Shown piece by piece: positions 1-8,220 of a stretch of 64,000 nucleotides of DNA. Source of the DNA: Streptomyces sp. Mut1 (GTDB taxonomy: Bacteria; Actinomycetota; Actinomycetes; Streptomycetales; Streptomycetaceae). The translations under genes and the position numbers were made by a program. Location: positions 4,096,501 to 4,160,500 of the forward strand of contig NZ_CP120997.1 in the NCBI RefSeq assembly GCF_030719295.1, written 5' to 3'. The notes beneath the pieces were generated by a model. That model saw nothing but the letters and a program-made list of their open reading frames with translations. It did not search any database and was not told where the DNA came from. Within the stretch, counting starts at the first letter, position 1. The number at the start of each line of letters is the position of its first letter.

Positions 1-1295
1 TCGTGCGGACGACCGGACTCGACGCGTCCCGCGACGAGGGCAAGGCGTACGCCGGACGCACCCTCTGCTACCAGGACGCGGTGCGCGACTGCCGGGTCGA
101 GGTCGGCACCGGCTTCCTGGACGGGATCGCCCGGCCGCTGGCCCTGGTGGCCGACGCGGCGGACTGGTTCGGCAACCGCCTGGTGGAGCTGGTCGAGGCG
201 GAGCTGGCCGGGTTCGTCCGGGCCGCCGCGCAGCGGCGCTCCCCCGTCACCCTCGCCGACGTGTGGCCACAGGTGCTCGGCCTGTTCTGGGGCGGCGACG
301 CCGCCCGGCCGGTGCACACCGCGACGACGGAACTCGCCCGCAAGTGGCGTGAGGTCCTCGACCTCGATCCGGCCGGCACGGAGCCGGTCGCGCTGCGGGT
401 GGACGACATCGAGCGGCGGGCGCGCGCCGTCTTCGCCACCGGACCCGTCCGCTCGCCCCATCTCGCCCTGCACAGCCCCGACCTCCAGGTGGTCCGGGAG
501 CCGGACGGGGACCTGACCGTCGTCCTCGGCGAACTGCACGCCTGCCTCGCCACCTGCGACCTGCCGTTCCTCGACTGGACCAGTGACGCCGGCTCCCTGC
601 GCGACAAGGTGAACACGGCGATCGGCGCGCCCCGTCTGGTGCCGCTGCTCCCGGTCGACTGGAAGCGCAACAGCGGCCGGATGGTGCCCGCGCCCATCGG
701 CGAGGGCGACCGGCTCATCGGGTTCACCCGGGCGCCGTTCGACGACCGGTCCCGGATCGACCCGGCCGCCGCGACCACCCTGGCCGAGCGGGACGGCGCG
801 GTCACCGCCACCACGCCCGACGGGCGCGAGTGGAGCATGGCCGAACTGCTCGCCGTCCCGGTGTCGATCATCGCCGCGGACGCCTTCAAGATCGGGCTCG
901 ACCAGCCGCACGCCCCGCGCGTCAGCCTCGACGGGCTCGTCCTGTTCCGGGAGACCTGGCGGGTGCCGGCCGGGGAGATCCTGCTCGCCGCCAAGCCCGA
1001 CCGGGCGGGCGACTACCTGGCCGTACGGCGCTGGCTGCGCGCGGGCGGGCTGCCCGACCAGGCCTTCGTGAAGTTCCCCCAGGAGACCAAGCCGTCCCTG
1101 GTCGACTTCACCAGCCCCACCCTCGTGCTCTCCTTCGCCAACCTCGTCCGCCGCACCCGGCGCCTCGACGAGGACGCCACCGTGATCCTCAGCGAGCCGC
1201 TGCCGCATCCCCGGGACTCCTGGCTCACGGGGGCCGAGGGCGAGCGCTACGTCAGCGAACTCCGGCTCCAGATCAGCAGAAAGGTACCGGAATGA
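1..1295 (+). CDS. Lantibiotic dehydratase-like protein, C-terminal part (cut by window edge)
   Basis: The reading frame is open to the left edge, so the gene is 5'-truncated by the window; 430 residues are visible. The segments GRTLCYQD near the visible start and PSLVDFTSPTLV with FANLVRRTRR near the end recall the N-terminal (glutamylating) domain family of LanB-type lantibiotic dehydratases, which add amino acids from aminoacyl-tRNA either to Ser/Thr for elimination or, in PEARL relatives, to a peptide end. Full-length family members usually exceed 800 residues. The stop overlaps the next start in an ATGA junction, so it is translationally coupled to the diaminopropionate genes. No precursor peptide gene is visible in the window. 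The family call rests on remembered motif similarity, and the substrate is unknown. Confidence 0.6.
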   Translation, partial: VRTTGLDASRDEGKAYAGRTLCYQDAVRDCRVEVGTGFLDGIARPLALVADAADWFGNRLVELVEAELAGFVRAAAQRRSPVTLADVWPQVLGLFWGGDAARPVHTATTELARKWREVLDLDPAGTEPVALRVDDIERRARAVFATGPVRSPHLALHSPDLQVVREPDGDLTVVLGELHACLATCDLPFLDWTSDAGSLRDKVNTAIGAPRLVPLLPVDWKRNSGRMVPAPIGEGDRLIGFTRAPFDDRSRIDPAAATTLAERDGAVTATTPDGREWSMAELLAVPVSIIAADAFKIGLDQPHAPRVSLDGLVLFRETWRVPAGEILLAAKPDRAGDYLAVRRWLRAGGLPDQAFVKFPQETKPSLVDFTSPTLVLSFANLVRRTRRLDEDATVILSEPLPHPRDSWLTGAEGERYVSELRLQISRKVPE

Positions 1296-2305
1296 CCGTG
1301 GCCCCCTCCGACGCGACGGCCCGCGCCGCCACCGCGGCCCGTCCTCGCGATCCGGACATCATCGCGACGATCGGCGCCACCCCGCTGGTCGCCCTCGACC
1401 GTCTCTTCCCGCCCGCGCTCTTCCAGGTCTACGGCAAGTGCGAGCGGTTCAACCCGGGCGGCTCCATCAAGGACCGCGCCGCCCGCTCCATGATCGAACA
1501 CGCCCTGTCCACCGGGGTGCTGATGCCGGGCATCTCCACCGTCGTGGAGTCCTCGTCCGGCAACCTGGGCATCGCCCTGGCGCAGCTCTGCAACTTCTAC
1601 CGGCTCGACCTGATCTGCGTCGCCGACCCGCGCACCACCGCCCAGAACACCGCGATCATGCGGGCGTACGGGGCGACGGTCGAGATCGTGGACCGCGACC
1701 CGGAGACCGGCGAGTACCTGCCGTCCCGGATCAGGCGGGTGCGGGAACTCCTGAACACCGTGCCCGACGCCTACTGGCCCAACCAGTACGGCAACGAGTA
1801 CAACGCCCTTGCCCACCAGCACACCATGCGCGAGATCCACGAAGCGCTGTCACAGGCCCCCGACCACCTCTTCCTGGCCGCCGGCACCACCGGCACGCTG
1901 CGCGGCTGCGCCGAGTACATCGCCGCCGAGGACCTGCCCACCCAGGTGGTGGCGGTGGACGCGGTGGGCAGCGTGATCTTCGGCCCGCCCGAGTCCTGGG
2001 AGCGCCGGCACCGCCGCACCATCCCCGGGCACGGCGCGGCGGTCGTCCCGGCGCTGCTGCGCCCCGGTCTCGCGGACCGGGTGGTGAAGGTGACCGACCT
2101 GGACTGCGTGCGCGGCTGCCGCACCCTGCTGGCGAAGGAGTCGATCCTCGCCGGCGGTTCGTCCGGTGCCGTCATATCCGCGCTGATGGACGCCTCCTCC
2201 TGGATCACACCGGGTGCCACCTGCGTCGCGATCCTGCCCGACGGGGGCGACCGCTACCTCGACACGATCTACAGCGACTCCTGGGTCGAGTCCCGGTTCG
2301 GCTGA
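1292..2305 (+). CDS. SbnA-like PLP-dependent 2,3-diaminopropionate synthase subunit
   Basis: This 337-residue protein is a cysteine-synthase-fold, PLP-dependent enzyme. It has GATPLV near residue 30, the PLP-lysine segment NPGGSIKDRA around residue 60, and the SSSGNLGIA phosphate/substrate loop. In the siderophore staphyloferrin B pathway SbnA joins O-phosphoserine and glutamate to give N-(1-amino-1-carboxy-2-ethyl)glutamate, which SbnB then oxidises to L-2,3-diaminopropionate. The SbnB-like gene follows directly, which supports SbnA over plain cysteine synthase. The ATG lies in the ATGA overlap with the upstream gene. Its role here is inferred: supplying diaminopropionate to the cluster product. 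Confidence 0.82.
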   Translation: MTVAPSDATARAATAARPRDPDIIATIGATPLVALDRLFPPALFQVYGKCERFNPGGSIKDRAARSMIEHALSTGVLMPGISTVVESSSGNLGIALAQLCNFYRLDLICVADPRTTAQNTAIMRAYGATVEIVDRDPETGEYLPSRIRRVRELLNTVPDAYWPNQYGNEYNALAHQHTMREIHEALSQAPDHLFLAAGTTGTLRGCAEYIAAEDLPTQVVAVDAVGSVIFGPPESWERRHRRTIPGHGAAVVPALLRPGLADRVVKVTDLDCVRGCRTLLAKESILAGGSSGAVISALMDASSWITPGATCVAILPDGGDRYLDTIYSDSWVESRFG

Positions 2306-2383
2306 CCGCCCCGCCCGCGACGCGTCACGCGTCCCCCAGTCCGTCTTCTCAACCCATCTTCCACGCAGAGGAATTGACCAGAC

Positions 2384-3412
2384 ATGAAAATCCTCGGTCG
2401 TGAGGACGTTGCCGCCGCGCTCAACGGCCTCGACCCCGCCGTGCTCGACGCCGTACGCACCGCGTACGTGCTGCACGGCCAGGGCCGCTCGGAGGTGCCG
2501 TACTCCGGGTTCCTGCGCCCGCCCGGCGACGACGGCTCCCGCATCATCTCGCTCCCCGCCTACCTGGGCGGCCCCGAGCCCGTCATGGGCCTGAAGTGGA
2601 TCTCCTCGTTCCCGGCCAACGTCGAGCGGGGCCTGCAGCGTGCCTCGTCGGTGCAGATCCTCAACGACCTGAGCACCGGCTACCCGACCGCCGTCCTGGA
2701 GGCCAGCCAGATATCGGCCTCCCGGACCGCGGCGTCGGCCGCCCTCGCGAGCCGCACGCTGCACGGCGCCCGCCCGGTGCGCACGGCCGGGCTGATCGGC
2801 TGCGGCACCATCAACCGGCGCGTCCTGGACTTCCTGGTGCTGGTCCACCCCGAACTGCGCACGGTCACCGTCCAGGACGCGGTGCCCGGCCGCGCGGCCA
2901 CCTTCGCCGCCCAACTGGCGGACGAACGCCCGGAGATCAGCTTCCTCGCCGGTGACGTGGACGACGCGCTGCGTGCCGCCACGGTCTCCGTCGCCACCAC
3001 CGACTCCACCTACTGGCTCGACCTCGCCGCCCACCCCGACCGTCCCGGGCACCAGGTGATCCTGCACCTGTCGCTGCGCGACCTGAGCACCGAATCCGTC
3101 CTGAACGCCTACAACGTGGTCGACGACATCGAGCACGTGATGCGCGAACGGACCTCGCTGCACCGCGCCGAGCAGGAGGTGGGGCACCGCCGCTTCGTGA
3201 ACGCCGAGATCGCCACGGCGCTCGGCCAGAGCGAGGAGCCGGCGACCGAGGGGACCATCGTCTTCTCGCCCTTCGGCCTCGGCATCCTCGACCTCGCCGT
3301 CGCCCGGACGATCCTCGCCGCGGCCACGCGGGACGGCATCGGCAGCGAGGCGGCCGGCTTCGATCCCGGACAGCACCGGGTCACCGCGGCCATGGCGGGA
3401 GGCACGGCATGA
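2384..3412 (+). CDS. SbnB-like N-[(2S)-2-amino-2-carboxyethyl]-L-glutamate dehydrogenase
   Basis: This 342-residue protein belongs to the ornithine cyclodeaminase/mu-crystallin family. It has a Rossmann nucleotide motif GLIGCGTINRR near residue 145 and the family segment GLKWISSFP near residue 70. With the SbnA-like gene upstream it is predicted to be the NAD-dependent SbnB-type dehydrogenase that releases L-2,3-diaminopropionate and 2-oxoglutarate. An AGAGGAAT ribosome-binding segment precedes the ATG, and the 3' end overlaps the ketoreductase start by four bases. Plain ornithine cyclodeaminase is the alternative, but the SbnA pairing argues against it. Confidence 0.8.
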   Translation: MKILGREDVAAALNGLDPAVLDAVRTAYVLHGQGRSEVPYSGFLRPPGDDGSRIISLPAYLGGPEPVMGLKWISSFPANVERGLQRASSVQILNDLSTGYPTAVLEASQISASRTAASAALASRTLHGARPVRTAGLIGCGTINRRVLDFLVLVHPELRTVTVQDAVPGRAATFAAQLADERPEISFLAGDVDDALRAATVSVATTDSTYWLDLAAHPDRPGHQVILHLSLRDLSTESVLNAYNVVDDIEHVMRERTSLHRAEQEVGHRRFVNAEIATALGQSEEPATEGTIVFSPFGLGILDLAVARTILAAATRDGIGSEAAGFDPGQHRVTAAMAGGTA

Positions 3413-4161
3413 GCTTCCTGTTCCCCGAGGGCACCCGGGCCCTGGTCACCGGCGCCTCGCGCGGCATCGGCGCGGCCACCGCGCTGGCGCTCGCCGAGCA
3501 CGGCTGCGACGTTGTCCTGAACTACCGCGCCAGCGCGGCCAAGGCGGAGACGGTCGCCGAGCAGATCCGCGCCCTGGGCCGCAAGGCCCTCCTCGTCCAG
3601 GCCGATGTCGGTGACGAGGCCCAGGTCATCGCGATGTTCAAGCGGATCCGCACCGAGTGGGGGCCGATCCAGGTCGCCGTCCTCAACTCCGGCGTGACCG
3701 CGGACGGCCATCTCGCGGCCATGAGCAGCGCCAAGTGGCAGGAGGTCATCGGCACCAACCTGACCGGTTCCTTCCTCACCGCCCGCGAGGCCACCAAGCA
3801 GATGTACGCGAGCGGTGGCTCCCTCGTCCTGATCGCCTCGACCAGCGGCATCGCGGGCCGGGCCGGCCAGGCCAACTACGCCGCCAGCAAGGGCGGAGTG
3901 ATCTCCCTGGCCAAGACCCTCTCGTACGAGGTGGCGCCGCGCGGCATCCGCGTCAACGTCGTCGCCCCGGGGTTCATCGCCACCGACATGGTCAAGAAGG
4001 TCCCCCCGGCCCAGCTGAAGGAGGCCCTCCAGGTGATCCCGCTCGGCCGCACCGGCACCCCGGCCGAGGTCGCCCAGGCCGCCGTCTTCATGGCCTCGCC
4101 CGCCGCTTCGTACATCACCGGGAAGGTGCTGACCGTCGACGGCGGAATGATCCCCAACTGA
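3409..4161 (+). CDS. FabG-like 3-oxoacyl-ACP ketoreductase
   Basis: This is a 250-residue short-chain dehydrogenase/reductase. It shows the cofactor motif TGASRGIG near residue 16, the NSGV strand near residue 90, and the catalytic Ser and YAASK motif (Tyr/Lys) near residue 155. It ends with ITGKVLTVDGGM, typical of FabG. The start overlaps the SbnB-like stop. It precedes ACP, dehydratase and KS genes, so it is the likely NADPH-dependent ketoreductase of a highly reducing type II polyketide or fatty-acyl line. Housekeeping fabG is less likely in this context. Confidence 0.88.
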   Translation: MSFLFPEGTRALVTGASRGIGAATALALAEHGCDVVLNYRASAAKAETVAEQIRALGRKALLVQADVGDEAQVIAMFKRIRTEWGPIQVAVLNSGVTADGHLAAMSSAKWQEVIGTNLTGSFLTAREATKQMYASGGSLVLIASTSGIAGRAGQANYAASKGGVISLAKTLSYEVAPRGIRVNVVAPGFIATDMVKKVPPAQLKEALQVIPLGRTGTPAEVAQAAVFMASPAASYITGKVLTVDGGMIPN

Positions 4162-4196
4162 CCGTAATACCAACCGATCCACAGGAGAGACCCACT

Positions 4197-4493
4197 ATGT
4201 CCACCGCCACCTTCGAGGACATCCGCACCCAGGCCGAGACCCGTCTCGACAAGAACATGAAGGTCAAGTCGATGATCATCGACCGGCTCGGCCTCGAAGT
4301 CGAGCCGGCCGTCGTCTCGGACAACCAGCCGCTGTTCGGCCGGGGCCTGGAGATGGACTCGCTGGACACGCTGGAGATCGTCGTCATGGTCAACAACGAG
4401 TTCGACGTGCTGATCAGCGACGACGACTTCGAGGCCTTCGGCTCCATCAACTCCCTGGTCGACTTCATCGAGGACCGGGAGACCGCCGCGTGA
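4197..4493 (+). CDS. Acyl carrier protein
   Basis: This 98-residue acidic protein carries the phosphopantetheine attachment motif GLEMDSLDTLE, with the modified serine at residue 55. The start follows an ACAGGAGAGA ribosome-binding segment and gives a normal ACP length. It lies between ketoreductase and dehydratase genes and overlaps the latter by a GTGA junction, so it probably tethers the growing acyl chain made by the fused KS-CLF downstream. The phosphopantetheinyl transferase-like gene at 10536 could activate it. Confidence 0.9.
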   Translation: MSTATFEDIRTQAETRLDKNMKVKSMIIDRLGLEVEPAVVSDNQPLFGRGLEMDSLDTLEIVVMVNNEFDVLISDDDFEAFGSINSLVDFIEDRETAA

Positions 4494-5014
4494 GCACCGC
4501 GACCACCACACTCCTCGAAGCGCCGGCGCCCGCGCCCGCGCGCAAGGCCCTGAGCTACTCGTCGGACGACATCAAGCAGATGCTGCCGCACCGCTGGCCG
4601 ATGCTGATGATCGACCGGGCCTACGACGTCGTCCCGGGCGTCTCGGGGCGCGGCGTCAAGAGCGTCTCCGTCAACGAGCCGTTCTTCGCCGGGCACTACC
4701 CGGACCACTCGATCATGCCGGGCGTGATGATCGTCGAGTCGATGGCCCAGCTGGTCGCCGTCGTCTACGTCGCGGAGATCCTGGAGAACGCCGCGGGCAC
4801 CGGAGCGGACGACGCCTCGCGAAGCGTCGGTTACCTCGGCTCCATCAGCAACATGAAGTTCTCCCGGCTCGTCGTCCCGGGCGACCAGCTGACGCTGGAG
4901 GCGCGGCTGGGGCAGCGCCTCGGCGGGCTGCGCCAGGTGAAGGTGCGGGCGACCGTCGGCTCCGAACTCGCCGCCGCCGGGACGCTCGTCGTCACCACCG
5001 GCCGCAAGGGCTGA
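4490..5014 (+). CDS. FabZ-like 3-hydroxyacyl-ACP dehydratase
   Basis: This 174-residue hot-dog-fold protein has LPHRWPMLMIDR near residue 33 and the catalytic FAGHYPDHSIMPGVM segment with its active-site His, matching FabZ. It starts with GTG in a GTGA overlap with the ACP gene. Working with the adjacent ketoreductase it would leave trans double bonds. No enoyl reductase is visible in the window, so a polyene chain is the simplest inference. Confidence 0.88.
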   Translation: MSTATTTLLEAPAPAPARKALSYSSDDIKQMLPHRWPMLMIDRAYDVVPGVSGRGVKSVSVNEPFFAGHYPDHSIMPGVMIVESMAQLVAVVYVAEILENAAGTGADDASRSVGYLGSISNMKFSRLVVPGDQLTLEARLGQRLGGLRQVKVRATVGSELAAAGTLVVTTGRKG

Positions 5015-5029
5015 ACGCCCGCTCCCCCG

Positions 5030-5141
5030 GCAGCGAAACCCCGGCAACGAAACCCCGGCAACGAAACCTCAGCAACGAAACCTCAGCAACGAAACCTCAG
5101 CAACGAAACCTCAGCAACGAAACCTCAGCAACGAAACCGAA
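5030..5141 (+). repeat. Eight 14-bp tandem repeats (GCAACGAAACCTCA type)
   Basis: Eight head-to-tail 14-bp units fill the gap between the dehydratase and GNAT genes. The first two end in CCCG, the next five are GCAACGAAACCTCA, and the last ends GAA. The period is not a multiple of three and lies outside reading frames. It is less GC-rich than its surroundings. Its function is unknown; a replication-slippage minisatellite is the simplest reading. Confidence 0.95.
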
Positions 5142-5169
5142 CCACAGGACGACAGAAGGAGGTGTGGTC

Positions 5170-7137
5170 ATGGCCCTCACGATCCGCCCGTACCAGGAGG
5201 GCGACGCGCACGCCATCGCGGAGCTCTACAACCGTCACCGCGACAACCCCAACCCGGTCGCCGGGGGCGTCAGCGGCGCCGAACTCGCCCACGAGCTGGC
5301 CGAGCGGGAGACGGCGACGTTCCTCGTGGCCGAGGACGACGAGCGGCTCGTGGGTACGTTCGGCCTCTTCCACAACACCGGCCGGCGCTCGGCCCGCGCG
5401 GGCGAACTCATCGCGGACATGTTCTTCGTCCACCCCGCGCACCGGGGCGGCCTGGTCACCGGAAGGCTGTTCACCGAGGCCGTCGAGTGGATGATGCGCA
5501 CCGGCTGCCTGGTGCTGCGGCTGACCGTCAACCCGGCCAACACCGTGGCCTTCCGGCTCTACCGGCGCGTCGGCTGCGTCTCGGTGGGCCGGGCCGTTCC
5601 CGGCGAGGACGGCAATGTGGAGCTGCACAACTACATCCCGCTCGTCGTGCGCAGCGTCTTCGCCGACCTGGGCGAGCGGGCCACGGCGGCACTCGGCGGC
5701 CTGACCAGCTTCGCCTCCGTCACGGAGTCCCGTGACGACGAGCTGCGCTCGGACGTGCGGATGGTGGACGGGGTCCGCACCGTCGACTACAGCCTGGCGC
5801 TCGGTGAGTTCCGGATCGACGCGTCCGTGGACGTGGACCGGGGCGCCGTCCGCGAGGCCCGCCTCACCGAGCCCGGCGGCCCGGCACGGGAGCTGCGCAT
5901 CACCCGGCCCCCGTACGAGGTGAGGGCCCCGCGCGGGGTGGCGCCGTACCGGTTCACCGAATCCGGGCTCACCTGTGAGGTGGACGGCGAGGACGGCACG
6001 CTGAGCGTCCTCGTGGCCGGGCACCGCGGCCCGGTACTCGTCTCGACCTGGCCCAGCTGCCGGGCCGACCGCCCGGCCGGCTGGCGCGAGGGCGAGCCCC
6101 GCGACCTCACCCTGGAGCCCGTCGAGGGCGGGGTACGGGTCACCGAGCGGGACGGCGACGCCACGGTCACCGGCACCTTCACCCTGGACGGCTCCGGTCT
6201 GCTCCAGGAGTTCACCCGCACCGGCTCCGCGACCGGCCGGATCTTCCAGACCGTCGGCCTGCGCCAGGGCGTCTTCACCGGCGCGGACGGACAGGCCCAC
6301 CCGGTCGGTCTCGGCCAGGGGGTGCGCGACGCGTCCGAGATCGTCGCCGCCTCCCGGGCCGTCGAGGAAGGCGCGGAGCTGACCTGGCGGGGGCGGGACG
6401 TACGCGTCTCGCTGGCGGTGGACGGGCCCCTGCGGCTGGTCCACAGCACGCTCCTGGAGCGCGGTCTCGAACCCGGCGCGGACGGCGTGGCCCGGATGCG
6501 CACCACCATCCGCCCGAGCGGCGCGGACACCGCGCGTCGCCTGGAGGTGCGGGCCGCCGCCGGCGGCGTCACCGTCTGGCGGGAGGGCACCACCAAGGTG
6601 CTGCGCAGCCCCTACCCCCGCACCCGCTCCCACGGCTACAACCCCCACTGGTCCGCGGGCCTGTGGGTGACCCACGAGAACAGCCGCCACGACCGGGCCG
6701 CCGGGCTCGGCTGGGGGGTGCCGGCCGCCGGCGCCTGGGAGGAGAAGCACCCGCTCGGCCTCCACGCCCCGGATTCCGGCCTCGGCTGGGAGATCGCCGC
6801 CGACGGCGACGGGCTCCGCGTCGACACCCGGGCGACCGGGACGGACCGCGAGACCGTGGTGTGGCTCACCCCGCAGACACCGCTCAGGACGCCCGTCGTC
6901 CTCGACTCGGACGGCGAGCGCTGGGAGCTGAACTCCGGCGACTTCCGCCAGGTGTGGGCCCGCCGGGCAGCCGTCCGGCTCTCCGACGGGCGGTGGCTGC
7001 ACTGCGCCCCCGCCACCGGTTCGCACGACGAACTGGTGCTGCGCGCCACCCCGTCGGGCCTGCTCGTCGGCGGAGTGTCCGCCGCCCGGGAGAGCGCCTG
7101 GCTGCTCTCCGTACACGACACACCCCCTTCCTTCTGA
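5170..7137 (+). CDS. GNAT acyltransferase fused to a large domain of unknown function
   Basis: This protein is about 655 residues long. Residues 1-155 form a GNAT N-acetyltransferase-like domain, with LTIRPYQEGDA at the start and a motif-A-like stretch FVHPAHRGGLVTGRLF near residue 85. The remaining roughly 490 residues are rich in beta-type sequence (many Gly, Arg and Val with short acidic loops) and match no family I recognise. The ATG at 5170 is preferred over the in-frame GTG at 5164 because AAGGAGG at 5156-5162 is eight bases from the ATG. GNAT enzymes join acyl donors to amines, so it could acylate an amine such as diaminopropionate. That is inference. Confidence 0.7.
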   Translation: MALTIRPYQEGDAHAIAELYNRHRDNPNPVAGGVSGAELAHELAERETATFLVAEDDERLVGTFGLFHNTGRRSARAGELIADMFFVHPAHRGGLVTGRLFTEAVEWMMRTGCLVLRLTVNPANTVAFRLYRRVGCVSVGRAVPGEDGNVELHNYIPLVVRSVFADLGERATAALGGLTSFASVTESRDDELRSDVRMVDGVRTVDYSLALGEFRIDASVDVDRGAVREARLTEPGGPARELRITRPPYEVRAPRGVAPYRFTESGLTCEVDGEDGTLSVLVAGHRGPVLVSTWPSCRADRPAGWREGEPRDLTLEPVEGGVRVTERDGDATVTGTFTLDGSGLLQEFTRTGSATGRIFQTVGLRQGVFTGADGQAHPVGLGQGVRDASEIVAASRAVEEGAELTWRGRDVRVSLAVDGPLRLVHSTLLERGLEPGADGVARMRTTIRPSGADTARRLEVRAAAGGVTVWREGTTKVLRSPYPRTRSHGYNPHWSAGLWVTHENSRHDRAAGLGWGVPAAGAWEEKHPLGLHAPDSGLGWEIAADGDGLRVDTRATGTDRETVVWLTPQTPLRTPVVLDSDGERWELNSGDFRQVWARRAAVRLSDGRWLHCAPATGSHDELVLRATPSGLLVGGVSAARESAWLLSVHDTPPSF

Positions 7138-7165
7138 GCCATCGACCCGAAAGGCAAGACAGATC

Positions 7166-8209
7166 ATGACCGCCACCACCATCGCCCCGGCCGCCCGCAC
7201 CGCCACCGAGGACTACGCCACCCTGCGCACCGCCGTCGGCGCCTACCGCGTCACCGACCCGCTGGTCAGGCTGACCGGTGACGACCGGCTGACCTTCCTG
7301 GACGGATTCCTCGCCAAGTCCGCCGACTACGTGGAGCCCGACTCGGTCCGTGAGGTGCTGGCGCTGAACGCCGACGGCAAGCCGTTCGCGATCCTGCTGC
7401 ACTTCGAGATCGGCGAGGAGTCGTGGCTGCTGCCGCGCACCGCCGTCACGGCGGAGGAACTCGGCGCCTACCTCGGCCAGTTCGACGCCTCCGCCGGTGT
7501 CACCGTCGAGATCTCCCCCGACGGCTGGGGCGCCGTCGCCTTCGAGGGCCCCGTCGCCTGGTCGGTCGCGGCCGGCTTCGTGGACTTCGACATCTCCGGC
7601 CTGACCCTGCACGCCGTCACCGAGGCCACCCTCGACGCCCCCGGCGCCACCGCCCACCTGGCCCGCGTCGGCACCACCGGGGAGTACGGCTACCTGCTGC
7701 TGTCCGACGCCCCGCAGGCCGCGCACGAGGCGGTGCTCGCGGGCGTCGCCGACAAGGGCGGCGCCGAGATAGGCGAGGAAGGCCTCTCCCGGGTGCAGGC
7801 CGAGGCCGGGATGGGCGTGTACGGCGCCGGGTTCGGCGAGCTGGGCGTCGACGAGGCCGACCTGGCCTGGATGATCGACTGGAGCCGGACCGGCGAGTTC
7901 CACGGCTCCGGCGAGCTGACCGCCCCGACCGGGTCCGAGAGCCGCCTCACCGCGCTTGTCGCCCCCGTCGGCAGCCGCTTCGCAGCCGGTACGCCGGTCA
8001 CCGCGGCCGGCCGGGAGATCGGCACCGTCCTGTACCAGGCGCCCTCCGCCAACCCCGAGGAGGAGCTGGTCCTGGCCCTGCTCGACACCCCCTTCTGGGT
8101 GCCGGGACTGGAGCTGACGGCCGCTGACCGCACGGGCGACGAGCGCCCGGTGCGCACCGCGACCCTGCCCCGGGTCATCGCCCGCTCCCTCACCGTCAAG
8201 ATCGCCTGA
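7166..8209 (+). CDS. GcvT-like folate-binding aminomethyltransferase family protein
   Basis: This 347-residue protein resembles the GcvT/YgfZ fold. It has an early LTGDDRLTFLDGFLAKS segment and GTTGEYGYLLL in the middle, as in glycine-cleavage T proteins. No other glycine-cleavage genes are near, so a housekeeping role is unlikely. It sits between the GNAT fusion and the KS-CLF fusion with short gaps and is probably co-transcribed. A one-carbon or folate-dependent tailoring step is possible. The catalytic residues were not checked against a structure. Confidence 0.7.
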   Translation: MTATTIAPAARTATEDYATLRTAVGAYRVTDPLVRLTGDDRLTFLDGFLAKSADYVEPDSVREVLALNADGKPFAILLHFEIGEESWLLPRTAVTAEELGAYLGQFDASAGVTVEISPDGWGAVAFEGPVAWSVAAGFVDFDISGLTLHAVTEATLDAPGATAHLARVGTTGEYGYLLLSDAPQAAHEAVLAGVADKGGAEIGEEGLSRVQAEAGMGVYGAGFGELGVDEADLAWMIDWSRTGEFHGSGELTAPTGSESRLTALVAPVGSRFAAGTPVTAAGREIGTVLYQAPSANPEEELVLALLDTPFWVPGLELTAADRTGDERPVRTATLPRVIARSLTVKIA

Positions 8210-8220
8210 AGGGCCGGGTC

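Noticed and set aside
3..1295. Treating the first gene as complete from GTG 3
   Set aside because: The frame is open to the window edge and 430 residues is about half the family length, so it is annotated as partial.
5030..5141. CRISPR array
   Set aside because: The 14-bp units are directly adjacent with no spacers, and no cas genes are near.
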